DNA from: Nannocystis exedens
Lineage (GTDB): Bacteria > Myxococcota_A > Polyangia > Nannocystales > Nannocystaceae
Length of the DNA: 64,000 nt
Reading direction: 5' to 3'
Assembly: GCF_002343915.1 (NCBI RefSeq)
Contig: NZ_NETK01000001.1
Location: 5,160,001 to 5,224,000, forward strand
The notes under the pieces: model-generated
Database searches by the model: none
What the model was told of the DNA's origin: nothing
The model's input: the letters and a program-made list of their open reading frames with translations, nothing else
Position numbers and translations under genes: made by a program
Shown: positions 24,427-34,272 of the stretch, piece after piece
Numbering within the stretch: position 1 is the first letter of the stretch
How the letters are laid out: each line of letters starts with the position of its first letter

Positions 24427-26478
24427 TCAATCGTCGTCGATGATCGGGACGCGGGCCGGGACGTCCATCGTGATCGGCTTGCTCAGGTCGACGTTGGCCG
24501 AGTGGCGGGTGACGATCACGGCCGGCTTCACGTCGCTCTGCTCGCTGCCGGCCGACTTCTGCGGGCGGCGGCCGACGAGGAAGTAGGTACAGAGGGCGCC
24601 CTTGCCCTTGACGTGGATGATGCCGCGGCGCTGGAAGGCGTACTTGTGGCGCAGGCGCTTGTAGGTGGCCTCGGTGACCTGCACGGCGTTGGCGATGCCG
24701 TGCGACTCCATGCGGCTGGCGATGTTGACGGTGTCGCCCCACAGGTCGTAGGCGAACTTCTTGGTGCCGATGATGCCCGCGGTGACCGGGCCGCAGTTGA
24801 GCCCTATACGGATCCGCACCCCGCGGTTGCGCTTGGCGTTGAAGCGCTCGATCACCGCGAGCATGTCGAGCGCCATCTCGGCCATCGCCTCGGCGTGGTC
24901 GGGCCGCGGCATCGGCAGGCCGCTGGCGGCCATGTACTCGTCGCCGATGGTCTTGATCTTCTCGAGGCCGTGCTTCTCGGCCAGCTGGTCGAACATCGAG
25001 AAGATGCGGTTGAGCATCGCCACCAGCTCGGCTGGCGGGAGCTGCTCGCTCATGCGGGTGAAGCCGACGAGGTCGGCGAACAGCACCGTGACGTCGGGGA
25101 AGACGTCGGCGATGGTCCGCTGGCCCTCCTTGAGGCGCTCGGCGATCGGCCGCGGGAGGATGTTGAGGAGCAGCTGCTCGCTGCGCTCCTGCTCGCTGCG
25201 GAGCTTGCGGACGTAGGCGCGCTCGCGGTCGCGGAGGCGCTTCTTCTCGAGGCAGGCGCCGATGCGGGCGCGCAGGATGACCGGGTTGAACGGCTTCGGC
25301 AGGTAGTCCTCGGCGCCGAGCTCGATCGACTTGACGACGGTGTCGATCTCGTCGAGCGCCGAGATCATGATGACCGGCAGGCCGCGGAACTTGTCGTCCG
25401 AGTGTAGCTGCTCGAGCACCTGATAGCCGTCCATCTCCGGCATCATGACGTCGAGCAGGACGAGGTCGAAGTCCTGGCTGCGCAGCATGTGCAGCGCGCT
25501 CTTGCCGTTGTCGGCGAGCTGCACGGTGTGGCCCTCGCGCTCGAGCCGGCGGGCGAGCATGCTGCGGTTCGACTCGTTGTCGTCGACGACGAGGATCCGC
25601 CCGGTGTCGGAGCTGCGGGCGATGCTGGTCGGCCGCGAGGGGACCGGCGGGAGGCTGGTCTGGCTCGGCTCGGGCGCCGGCCGCGAGGCGTGCAGGATCT
25701 TGTTGACCGCGCCGCCGCTGACGATCTCGTCGAGCCGCTGCACCGCGTCGGCGATCAGCTCGACGTCGGCGCTGACGTCGTCGCGGTCGTTCTGCTTGAA
25801 GATCTGGACCAGCCGCTCGACGTGCGTCCGCAGGTGCGCCAGCGGGAACAGCAGGTCGCGGTTCAGCCGCTCCTGGCTCGGCCGCTGCGCCTTCGGGTCG
25901 AGCAGCTCGTCGATGACGGCGAGCAGCTGCCGGCCGTCGCTGAGCAGCTGGCGGACGTGGGCGCCGACGAACTCGTCGCGCTTCTCCTCGGCGTCCTCGA
26001 GCAGCATCTCGCTGTAGCCGAAGATCTGGTTGAACGGCGTGCGCAGGTCGTGCCGCAGCTGCGCGGCCGAGGAGCGCTTGGTCGTCGACGTCATCGCCCG
26101 CGGAGCGTCGGGCTCGGGCCGCGCGGCGGCCTTCGGCAACGGCTGCGAGACGCCGCGCGGGATCGGCGCGACGATCGAGTTCTCGCCGGTGTGGAGCAGG
26201 AAGCCGGGGATCTGCGAGGCCCCCTGCTCGTCGTCGACGTCGATCGTGACGTCCGACGGTGGGTCGTCGGTGGCGATGCCGGTGAAGTCGAGCTCCGAGT
26301 CGTCGGCAGCGGCCTCGACGGCGTGGCTCGGGTCGGGCTCCTCGATGATGCTGCCCTTGAACGGATCGTCGTCGTCGTCGGGGATCCCGATCCGCGGATC
26401 CTGACCGGCCGAAGAAGGCTCACCCGCGAGGTCTTTGGAGCCCTTGGTGCCGCGGCTATTTGGATCCTTTTCTCGCAT
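24427..26478 (-). CDS. HisKA-like / response-regulator / class III adenylate cyclase fusion
   Basis: The 683-aa product starts with an acidic, disordered region. A histidine-kinase dimerisation-like segment (LRHDLRTPFNQIFGYSEML, His143) follows but without the ATPase domain, then a receiver domain (residues about 294-410) with Asp299/Asp300, phospho-acceptor Asp343 and Lys395, and a class III cyclase domain (about 460-640). Cyclase residues are present: metal Asp469 (LFADLVGFT) and Asp513 (IGDEYMA), Lys509 and Asp578 in YDLWGD that fit ATP rather than GTP, and NIASRM. Phosphorylation of the receiver probably gates cAMP synthesis. The lone HisKA-like helix pair may serve for dimerisation or as an incoming phosphotransfer site. 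Confidence 0.9.
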   Translation of the reverse strand: MREKDPNSRGTKGSKDLAGEPSSAGQDPRIGIPDDDDDPFKGSIIEEPDPSHAVEAAADDSELDFTGIATDDPPSDVTIDVDDEQGASQIPGFLLHTGENSIVAPIPRGVSQPLPKAAARPEPDAPRAMTSTTKRSSAAQLRHDLRTPFNQIFGYSEMLLEDAEEKRDEFVGAHVRQLLSDGRQLLAVIDELLDPKAQRPSQERLNRDLLFPLAHLRTHVERLVQIFKQNDRDDVSADVELIADAVQRLDEIVSGGAVNKILHASRPAPEPSQTSLPPVPSRPTSIARSSDTGRILVVDDNESNRSMLARRLEREGHTVQLADNGKSALHMLRSQDFDLVLLDVMMPEMDGYQVLEQLHSDDKFRGLPVIMISALDEIDTVVKSIELGAEDYLPKPFNPVILRARIGACLEKKRLRDRERAYVRKLRSEQERSEQLLLNILPRPIAERLKEGQRTIADVFPDVTVLFADLVGFTRMSEQLPPAELVAMLNRIFSMFDQLAEKHGLEKIKTIGDEYMAASGLPMPRPDHAEAMAEMALDMLAVIERFNAKRNRGVRIRIGLNCGPVTAGIIGTKKFAYDLWGDTVNIASRMESHGIANAVQVTEATYKRLRHKYAFQRRGIIHVKGKGALCTYFLVGRRPQKSAGSEQSDVKPAVIVTRHSANVDLSKPITMDVPARVPIIDDD

Positions 26479-27020
26479 TCAGGCAGCAGTCGCGACGCGG
26501 AGAGGGAGAGTCTAGTGAAGCCGCGCGGGCTGGAAAAAGCTGGAGGCTTCGATCGTAGCGCGAACACCGTGAGTGCGATCACCCCTCAAATCGAGGTCGC
26601 GCGAGCACCACTGTCGCCGCCTCGGGGGCGAAGGACAACCCTCGGTGTCGGTCAAAACACCCATGGGCCGTGCGGGAACGCTCCCCCCGGGTCGCACTCG
26701 CGCCTGGTGGACCTCTGCGCTCGGATTGGCCGATCGCAGGTGCGCCGCAACCGCCAGGCCATTCCCCACCACGCTCACAGTGTACGACTGTCCGCGAGCC
26801 GACGTCCTCCGAGCGGGACGCCACCGCGCACAGCGGCGGAGATCGATGGCCCGACGGACGCGCGGCGCGGGAGCGCGCCGACGCGGGTATTGCCGGCGAA
26901 ATCACCGCCGTGGTCACCGGTCCTTTGGGACATCGTCGCGCCGTGATGGCGCTTGACCGCCAAAGTCGCCAGCCTTGAAGATGTTGCGGCCGGGCGCGCG
27001 AGCGACGGAAGTCGGAGGAT
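26479..27020. other. Divergent intergenic region, nothing recognised
   Basis: This 542-bp region between the cyclase and beta-propeller genes has no palindromic unit meeting the consensus, no RNA gene and no frame with family resemblance. It should contain both promoters. Confidence 0.5.
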
Positions 27021-27914
27021 ATGAAGAGTTTTCGCGACGAGTACAGCTTGCAGGCCACGGATTCGGTGCCGGAGGGCGTGGCCTTCGATGCGAAGACAGG
27101 GCGCTTCTTCGCGACCGGGTTGCTCAGCGGCACTATCACGCAGATCGACGCGGGGACAGGCGCAGAGCAGCGGTTCTATACGCCTCCGGGGCAGCCGCAG
27201 CAGCTCACCGGGGCCAAGGTCGACGAGGTGAACCGCCGCTTGTGGGTCTGCTACTCGGAGATCCAGAACATGCTCGGCGGGGTCCACGTGTTCGACGTCG
27301 ACACGGGTGCGCGGCTGGCGAGCTTCGAGCTGGCGCGCGGCGGCATCTGTAACGACGTCGCGCTGGCGGCGGACGGGGTCGCGTACGTGACCGACTCCTT
27401 CCAGCCCGTGATCTACCGGATCGACCTACAGGCCGGGACCGCCGGCGAGTTCGTCCGCGACGCCCGGATGTCGGCCCCGATGGGTCAGTTCGGGCTCAAC
27501 GGCGTCGCCGTCAGCCCCGACGGCGCGTACGTGATCGGCGGGTTCACCTCGCCCTCGAAGCTGTTCGTCGTGCCGCGCGCGGGCGGCGAGGTCCGCGAGA
27601 TCTCCCTCGAAGGCGACCCCTTCGCCCCCGCCGGCGACCCGCACTTCCTCGGCGCCGACGGCATCATCTTCATCGGCGAAGCGCTCTACGTGATTCACGA
27701 CGGCGGCGTCCAGCAGGTCACCTTCACCGCGCCGGGCTACCGCGCCGGGACGGTCAAGAACCGCCTGGTGCCCGAGCCGGGGCTGTCGACCGCGACGGTG
27801 GCCCACGGCCAGCTCTACGTGGTCAAGAGCGAGGTCGTGCGGATGGTCCACATGAAGCAGGCGCCGCGCCTGCCGTTCAAGATCTACCGCGTCCCGCTCG
27901 AGGTGTTCGCCTGA
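27021..27914 (+). CDS. SMP-30/gluconolactonase-like beta-propeller protein
   Basis: The 297-aa product has repeating blades of the type GVAFDAKTGRFFATGLLSG, NDVALAADGVAYVTDS and LNGVAVSPDGAYVIGG, as in SMP-30/gluconolactonase/LRE-like six-bladed propellers. No signal peptide is visible, so it is probably cytoplasmic. SMP-30 enzymes bind a divalent metal and hydrolyse lactones, but the metal ligands cannot be placed confidently here. The start ATG 27021 follows a GGAGGAT-like site at about 27014. A decayed relative of the C-terminal half lies at about 32030-32500, so this family was once present at least twice in the region. Confidence 0.82.
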   Translation: MKSFRDEYSLQATDSVPEGVAFDAKTGRFFATGLLSGTITQIDAGTGAEQRFYTPPGQPQQLTGAKVDEVNRRLWVCYSEIQNMLGGVHVFDVDTGARLASFELARGGICNDVALAADGVAYVTDSFQPVIYRIDLQAGTAGEFVRDARMSAPMGQFGLNGVAVSPDGAYVIGGFTSPSKLFVVPRAGGEVREISLEGDPFAPAGDPHFLGADGIIFIGEALYVIHDGGVQQVTFTAPGYRAGTVKNRLVPEPGLSTATVAHGQLYVVKSEVVRMVHMKQAPRLPFKIYRVPLEVFA

Positions 27915-27917
27915 GCA

Positions 27918-27945
27918 TGCCTCCGGGGACATGCCCCGGAGGTCA
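27918..27945. terminator. Two palindromic units forming a bidirectional terminator-like hairpin
   Basis: TGCCTCCGGGGACA and TGCCCCGGAGGTCA are contiguous between convergent genes. They can also fold together as one hairpin with a perfect 9-bp stem, CCTCCGGGG / CCCCGGAGG. The helicase stop codon is the last three bases of the second unit (TCA, read TGA on the minus strand). The whole intergenic gap is 28 bp, so this hairpin is the only available terminator for both genes. Confidence 0.65.
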
Positions 27946-30015
27946 TAGCCCCTTGGCCAGGTTGGCCAGGAACGCCTCGGCCATCGAGGCGATGTTGTCG
28001 TGGCCGAGGCGCTCGTCGCGGGCGATGTCGTGGACCTGGATGTCGGCCTCGGGCAGGTCGTCGAGGAAGCGGCTGGGCTTGCGCGGGACCTCGGCGCCGC
28101 GCTCGAGGCGGGTGGCGGCGCGGGTGATGTAGAGGCGGTCGCGGGCGCGGGTGATGCCGACGTAGAACAGCCGGCGCTCCTCCTCGATGTCGCCGGCGAT
28201 GGCGTCGCTGATCCGCGGGGCGCTGACGCGCTTGTGCGGCATGATGCCCTCCTCGCAGCCGATCAGCAGCACGAGCGGCCACTCGAGGCCCTTGGCGCTG
28301 TGGAGGGTGGACAGGGTGACCTTGCCGCGCGCGGCGTCCTCCTCGTCGCCCTCGTCCTTGTCCTTGCTCGCGTTCATCACCTGGAAGAAGTCGTTGTAGC
28401 GGACGTGGCCGCCCTTGGCGCGGGCGCGCTGCTCGAACCGGCCGAGCGCCTCGAGCAGCCAGACGACGCCGTCCCAGCGCGCGGCCGCGGCCGCCTCCGA
28501 GCCGGCCTCCTTGAGCACGTACTCGCGCAGGCCGACGCCCTCGAGCAGGCCCTGCAGCGGCGCGACGGCCGAGCCGCTGCTGTAGAAGTGCGCCTGAGCG
28601 CGCTTGATCGCGGCCGAGAAGCTGCGCAGGCCGGCGGCCGCGCGGCTCGGGATGTCGGCGATCTCGTCGCTGCGGTGGATCGCCTCGGCCAGCGAGAGGT
28701 TGCGGTGGCGCGCGAACTCGCTGAGGTGCTCGATCGTCTTGAGGCCGACGCCGCGCGACGGGACGTCGAGCGCGCGCCGGGTCGCGAGGTCGTCCTTCGG
28801 CGCGATCATCACCTTGAGGTAGGCGAGGGCGTCCTTGACCTGCTTCTTGTCGTAGAAGGCCTGGCCGCCGAGGATCCGGTAGGCGAGGCCGTGCTCCTGC
28901 AGCAGCGCCTCGATCGCGTCGCACTGCTTGGCGCTGCGGTAGAGGACGGCGATGTCCTCGGGCTTGGTGCCGCGCTCCTTGATCTCGCGGTAGATGGTGC
29001 GACCGATCCACCGCGCCTCCTGGTCGCCGTCGGGGGCGACGACGAGGGTGACCTTGTCGCCGCCGCGCCGCTGCGGCACGAGCTCCTTCTCGTGGCGCGA
29101 GGTGTTGCGCCGGATGACGGCGTTGGCGCAGCGGCAGATCGGGGCGTACGAGCGGTAGTTCTGCTCGAGCTTGATGGTCTGCGCGCGCTTGAAGTACATG
29201 TCGAAGCCGAGGATGTTGGCGACCTTGGCCCCGCGCCAGCCGTAGATCGCCTGGTCGTCGTCGCCGACGACGCACACGTTCTCGCGCTCGCCCGCGAGGC
29301 GCCGCACGACCTCGAGCTGGGCCCGGTTGGTGTCCTGGTACTCGTCGACCATCAAGTAGCGGAACTTGCCCTGCCAGTAGGCGCGCGCCTCGGCGTTCTC
29401 CTCGAGGGTGGTGGCGACGCGGCAGATCAGGTCGTCGAAGTCGACGGCGCCGAGCGCCCGCAGCCGCTCCTCGTACGGGCCGTAGACGGCCGCCGCGGCC
29501 TCGTCGTACTCGGTCTCGAAGTACAGCCCCTGGGCGTCGGCCGGCGAGACGAAGTCGTTCTTCCACAGCGAGATCCGCTGCACGATCGCCCCGAGGTCGA
29601 AGCGGCGCTCCGCCCCCTGCCCGTGGAGCCCGAGGTCGCGCAGGACGGCGCGCACGAGCCCGTAGACGTCGCCCTGGTCGAGGATCCCGAACTTCTTCGG
29701 CACGCCGAATTGGTCGGGCTGCTCGCGCATCATCGCCGCGCCGACGCTGTGGAAGGTGCCGAGCACCAGCGCGTCGGCGACCGCCTTGCTGGTCATCTTC
29801 ATCAGCCGCTCGCGCATCTCGTCGGCGGCCTTGTTGGTGAAGCTGAGCGCGACGATGTTGCCGGGCGCCACGCCGCGCTCGAGCAGGTAGACGACGCGGT
29901 GCGTGATGACTCGCGTCTTGCCGGAGCCGGCGCCGGCGAGCACGAGGAGGGGACCTTCGGTGGCGCACACCGCGGCGCGCTGGTCGGGGTTCAGTCCGCT
30001 GAGATCGAGGGCCAT
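27943..30015 (-). CDS. UvrD/Rep/PcrA-type superfamily 1 DNA helicase
   Basis: The 690-aa product contains the helicase motifs in order: Q-like GLNPDQRAAV, Walker A GAGSGKT, TFHSVG, Walker B VDEYQDTN, motif III DDDQAIYGWRGA, motif IV NYRS, motif V TLHSAKGLEW and motif VI YVGITRARDRL. Length and content match Rep/PcrA/UvrD 3'-5' translocases used in replication restart and excision repair. The C-terminal region is shorter than the Tudor-containing UvrD of enterobacteria. The start is set at ATG 30015 (MALDLSGLNPDQ); in-frame ATGs at 30036 and 30045 are possible. It is divergent from the hydrolase gene by 87 bp. Confidence 0.95.
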   Translation of the reverse strand: MALDLSGLNPDQRAAVCATEGPLLVLAGAGSGKTRVITHRVVYLLERGVAPGNIVALSFTNKAADEMRERLMKMTSKAVADALVLGTFHSVGAAMMREQPDQFGVPKKFGILDQGDVYGLVRAVLRDLGLHGQGAERRFDLGAIVQRISLWKNDFVSPADAQGLYFETEYDEAAAAVYGPYEERLRALGAVDFDDLICRVATTLEENAEARAYWQGKFRYLMVDEYQDTNRAQLEVVRRLAGERENVCVVGDDDQAIYGWRGAKVANILGFDMYFKRAQTIKLEQNYRSYAPICRCANAVIRRNTSRHEKELVPQRRGGDKVTLVVAPDGDQEARWIGRTIYREIKERGTKPEDIAVLYRSAKQCDAIEALLQEHGLAYRILGGQAFYDKKQVKDALAYLKVMIAPKDDLATRRALDVPSRGVGLKTIEHLSEFARHRNLSLAEAIHRSDEIADIPSRAAAGLRSFSAAIKRAQAHFYSSGSAVAPLQGLLEGVGLREYVLKEAGSEAAAAARWDGVVWLLEALGRFEQRARAKGGHVRYNDFFQVMNASKDKDEGDEEDAARGKVTLSTLHSAKGLEWPLVLLIGCEEGIMPHKRVSAPRISDAIAGDIEEERRLFYVGITRARDRLYITRAATRLERGAEVPRKPSRFLDDLPEADIQVHDIARDERLGHDNIASMAEAFLANLAKGL

Positions 30016-30102
30016 GCGTCGAGGCGGCGCAGACATACGGCGCATCGGTGGCGGGCCGCAAGGGCTTGAGTCGGAGGCCGCCGATGTGCTCCCCTGCGGG
30101 GA

Positions 30103-30768
30103 ATGACGGAGGCGTCGTCGCGGGCGGGAGACGCGCTCGAGATCGTGCAGCTGGAGGTCGGGCTGCTCCACAACTTCTGCGAGGTGATCGGCTGCCCGCG
30201 CACGGGCGAGGCGGCGCTCGTCGACCCGGCCTTCGAGGTCGACCGCCTGCTGGCGGAGGCGCGCCGGCGCGACTGGCGAGTGACGACGATCTTCCTCACG
30301 CACACGCACGACGACCACGTCGCCGGCCTCGACGAGGCGGCCGCGCTGACCGGCGCCGTGGTGCGCTGCCACCCGCTCGAGGTGGCGACCGCGAAGCGGC
30401 TGGCGCCTCGCGTGGAGGCGGTGGCCGACGGCGAGGAGATCCGGCTCGGCAGCGGCCGCGTGCGGGCGATCTTCGCCCCCGGACACACGCCCGGCTGCGT
30501 GTGCTGGTTCGTGCCGGAGCCGGCCGCGCTCGTCACCGGCGACGTGCTGTTCGTCGGCTCGTGCGGGCGCGCCAGCGACGTCGAGGCGATGGTCGACACG
30601 CTGCAGCGCAAGCTCGGCGCGCTGCCCGAGGAGACCCGCGTGTTCCCCGGGCACGACTACGGCAAGACGCCGACGAGCACGCTGGGCTATGAATTCGCGA
30701 CGAACCCGGCCCTGCGCGCCGAGACGCCGGCGGCGTTCCGGCGGTGGATGCAGGGGCGCGGGCGCTGA
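30103..30768 (+). CDS. Metallo-beta-lactamase-fold hydrolase (glyoxalase II / persulfide dioxygenase-like)
   Basis: The 221-aa product carries the metal motif THTHDDHVAG, later ligands in APGHTPG, the Asp in VTGDVLFVGSCGR and the C-terminal His in FPGHDYG. The order and the GSCGR segment match the glyoxalase II/ETHE1-like subgroup, which hydrolyses S-lactoylglutathione or oxidises persulfides. The length is close to the short bacterial forms. A small hairpin CCCCTGCGGGG covers the ribosome-binding region just upstream of ATG 30103. It is divergent from the helicase gene, and no functional partner is adjacent. Confidence 0.88.
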   Translation: MTEASSRAGDALEIVQLEVGLLHNFCEVIGCPRTGEAALVDPAFEVDRLLAEARRRDWRVTTIFLTHTHDDHVAGLDEAAALTGAVVRCHPLEVATAKRLAPRVEAVADGEEIRLGSGRVRAIFAPGHTPGCVCWFVPEPAALVTGDVLFVGSCGRASDVEAMVDTLQRKLGALPEETRVFPGHDYGKTPTSTLGYEFATNPALRAETPAAFRRWMQGRGR

Positions 30769-30771
30769 GGA

Positions 30772-30985
30772 TGCCCGGAAGGACAGGGCCGGATGCTGCG
30801 CGCGGAGGTTGCCCGATCGAGCATGTCCGATCGGACTCGTGCAGGTGTCCGGAAGGACATGGTCGGATGCTGCCCGATCGGGCATGTCCGATCGGACTCG
30901 TGAAGGTGTCCGGAAGGACAGGGCCGGATGCTGCCCGATCGGGCATGTCCGATCAGGCTCGTGAAGATGTCCTGAGGGACAGGCT
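30772..30985. repeat. Higher-order palindromic array with 61-bp period
   Basis: Between convergent genes lies a 61-bp tandem unit with starts at 30846, 30907 and 30968 (the last partial), and an earlier copy at 30772 lengthened by about 13 bp. Each copy holds three hairpins: TGTCCGGAAGGACA, then TGCCCGATCGGGCA (a full palindrome), then TGTCCGATCGGACT. The middle hairpin swaps the T-A pair for C-G on both arms, which is compensatory. The copies are nearly identical to each other, which suggests recent expansion. Confidence 0.85.
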
Positions 30986-30993
30986 GCACCCGC

Positions 30994-31838
30994 TCACCGG
31001 GGCGCCGGTTGCCAGGGGCCGATGGCGCTGTCGGCGGGCGGCGTGGGCTGCGGCGCTGCGGGCTCGGGAGCCGGCGGCGCGGCGATCGGTGGCGACTCGG
31101 GGGGCGCGGCGACCGGCGCGGACTGGGGCGTGAGCACGGGCGTCGGGAGGGTGGGCTGCGCGGGGGCGGGCGCGGGGGCGGGCGCCGGGGCGGGCTTCGG
31201 CGGCGGCGGGGCGCGGCCGGGGATCAGGTCGAAAGAGATGCCGACGCTGGCGAGGAAGGTGACGAGGATCCGGTCGATGCCGGCGTCCTCTTGCAAGGTG
31301 GTGCGCTTCGAGTGCGGGCCGATCACGAGGCCGCCCCACAGCTCGCCGGCGAGGCGCGGAGTGAAGTACTTGCGGACGCCGCCGCTGATCATGCCGGCCG
31401 ACTTGCCCCACACGTCGCGGCCGGACTGCTTGTCGTAGAACGGCGGGAGGTAGGTGTTCGGGCCGAAGGTCGGGACGAACATGTACTCGACGCGGATGAA
31501 GGCGAGGCGCGAGTAGACGCCGACGCCGAGGCCGACGTCGACGATGCCCTTGTGGACGCCGTAGGGCCGCGGGCGGACGTTGCCGATCACGGCGCCGCGG
31601 GCGTGGAAGAACAGCGGGCCGACGGCGCGCGCGCGCAGCTCGAGGTTGGCGCCGACGCCGAAGAAGTTGCCGGTGTGCTCGCAGCGCTGGACGCCGTCGC
31701 GCGTCTGGCAGGCGGCCTCGCCGGGGGCGTGCGGGCCGAACAGAGGGCCGCCGGCGATCACCAGGCGCGGCGGCGGCGGGGGGCCTCCGGGGCGGGCGCG
31801 CCCGCGGCCGCGGCGAGCGCGAAGATCCAGCAGAGCAT
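30994..31838 (-). CDS. Outer-membrane-type protein with Pro/Ala-rich tail; apparent frameshift at a G6 tract
   Basis: The long frame 30994-31761 encodes about 255 aa. It has alternating beta-type segments rich in Gly and aromatic residues (GVGANLELRARAVGPLFFHA, YSRLAFIRVEYMFVPTFGP), as in small envelope beta-barrels, and ends in a Pro/Ala-rich tail (PAPAPAPAPAQP). It lacks a signal peptide, but one begins at ATG 31838 in another frame (MLCWIFALAAAAGAPAPEAP). Adding one C to the C6 tract (G6 on the plus strand, 31778-31783) joins the two as ...EAPPPPPRLVIAGG. Either this is a sequencing or assembly indel, or a slippage-controlled gene. Without correction the only start is GTG 31761. Confidence 0.65.
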
Positions 31839-32029
31839 GCGCCGATGGTGCCGGACAGGGGCGGAGCTGACCAGGGGCGCGTGTGTCCCGAAGGACAGGG
31901 CGCAGCGAGCGGCGATCTCGGCCGTGAATCCGCCGGGCGCGCGGCGAGGCCGCTCCAAAACGCGGGAGTGATTCGCGGGGCGGGCGGCCGCTAGGTGCCG
32001 GGACCGCGCAGGTCCGATCACGGTCGGAT
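31839..32029. other. Intergenic sequence with one palindromic unit
   Basis: TGTCCCGAAGGACA lies at 31884-31897, upstream of the envelope-protein gene. No gene is seen before the decayed propeller relic that starts near 32030. Confidence 0.5.
31884..31897. repeat. 14-bp palindromic unit
   Basis: TGTCCCGAAGGACA is a near-perfect single unit in a divergent gap. Confidence 0.65.
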
Positions 32030-32500
32030 GTCGCGTCCGGATCAGGCTCGGCTGCTCGGCTCCGAGACCCCTGTTCGGGTGGACCGGCCTCGACCAGGCG
32101 CCCGCCGGCGAGCGCCTGCGGGTGGTCCGATGGGCACCGCCGACGCTGTTCCGCGTCGCGATCTCGGCGCCGGCAGAGGCCGCGGCGGTGCGCTCACGGG
32201 CGACGCATTGGCGGTGCCGGGGACCCGCGGTGTTCGAGGCCCGACGGCGTGGCGTTCGTCGCCGACGCGCTCCATGTCGCGTACGACGGCGGGGTCGAGC
32301 AACGGGCCTTCGTCGGCGACGACACGCGCGCCGAGGTGGCACGACAGGGCGGTGCCGCCGGGTTCGACCAGCCTCGTCGAGGCGGCGGGGCGGCTGTACG
32401 CGACGGGGGGCGGCGCGTATCGGGTGGTGTATGCGCAGGAGCAGGCCGATCCGCCGTTCGCCATCGTCACCCCGATGCGGGCCGCTTCGACGGGCCGTGA
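32030..32500 (+). pseudogene. Decayed SMP-30-like beta-propeller gene, C-terminal half
   Basis: Translation across three frames recovers, in order, segments homologous to residues about 150-295 of the protein at 27021-27914. LFGWTGLDQAPAGERLRVV then PTLFRVAISAPAE matches QFGLNGVAVSPDGAYVI then SKLFVVPRAGGE. LTGDALAVPG matches LEGDPFAPAG. PDGVAFVADALHVAYDGGVEQ matches ADGIIFIGEALYVIHDGGVQQ. STSLVEAAGRLYATGGGAYRVV then DPPFAIVTPM matches STATVAHGQLYVVKSEVVRMV then LPFKIYRVPL. At least three frameshifts separate them and no start or stop is retained. The last fragment runs in frame into xdhA but is not part of it. Confidence 0.75.
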
Positions 32501-32531
32501 CTCGCGTGTTACGCTGGCCGTCGCGGCGCCG

Positions 32532-34007
<1,476 letters not shown>

Positions 34008-34024
34008 GCGAGGACTTCGGGACA

Positions 34025-34038
34025 TGTCCTGGGGGACA
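34025..34038. repeat. 14-bp palindromic unit after xdhA
   Basis: TGTCCTGGGGGACA is a perfect stem with loop TGGG at the 5' side of the xdhA-xdhB insert. Confidence 0.7.
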
Positions 34039-34186
34039 TGGCGCGGAGGACGTCGAGGCAGCTGCGAGCGGAGACGCGGCCGCGGCCGACCCGGCTGCCC
34101 AGGAGACGGCCGCGAGCGGCGACGCGGCGGGGCCCGGCGGAGCGCGGGCGCCCGGAGCCGCGGCCAGTGGCCGCGCGGAGACGGCA

Positions 34187-34214
34187 TGGCCCATGAGACA
34201 TGCCGCCTCGAACA
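34187..34214. repeat. 14-bp palindromic array, 2 degenerate units
   Basis: TGGCCCATGAGACA and TGCCGCCTCGAACA are contiguous, at the 3' side of the same insert. Confidence 0.5.
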
Positions 34215-34257
34215 TGTGCGAAAGTTTCGGTAGCGCGTCGGCCTCGCGGCCGCGCCG

Positions 34258-34272
34258 GGAGGTGGTGCCATG
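34258..34272 (+). promoter_or_regulatory. Ribosome binding site and start of xdhB
   Basis: GGAGG at 34258-34262 is followed after seven bases by ATG 34270. The same block, with GTG in place of ATG, closes xdhA 266 bp upstream. Confidence 0.6.

Larger units (their letters stand above)
34008..34269. other. Insert between xdhA and xdhB flanked by a near-identical direct repeat
   Basis: The sequence GGAGGTGGTGCC-R-TGA with its flanks, about 20 bp, ends xdhA (33992-34013) and recurs at the xdhB start (34258-34279), where it is ribosome binding site plus start codon. The intervening DNA contains palindromic units at both ends. A frame from GTG 34004 to TGA 34273 is open and overlaps both neighbours, but it encodes only Ala/Gly-rich low-complexity sequence and is not called as a gene. 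The layout suggests insertion or duplication into a formerly direct xdhA-xdhB junction. Confidence 0.6.

Noticed and set aside
30081..30102. Hairpin CCCCTGCGGGG upstream of the metallo-beta-lactamase-fold gene as a riboswitch or array unit
   Set aside because: It is short, lacks the TG...CA frame and matches no riboswitch architecture I know.
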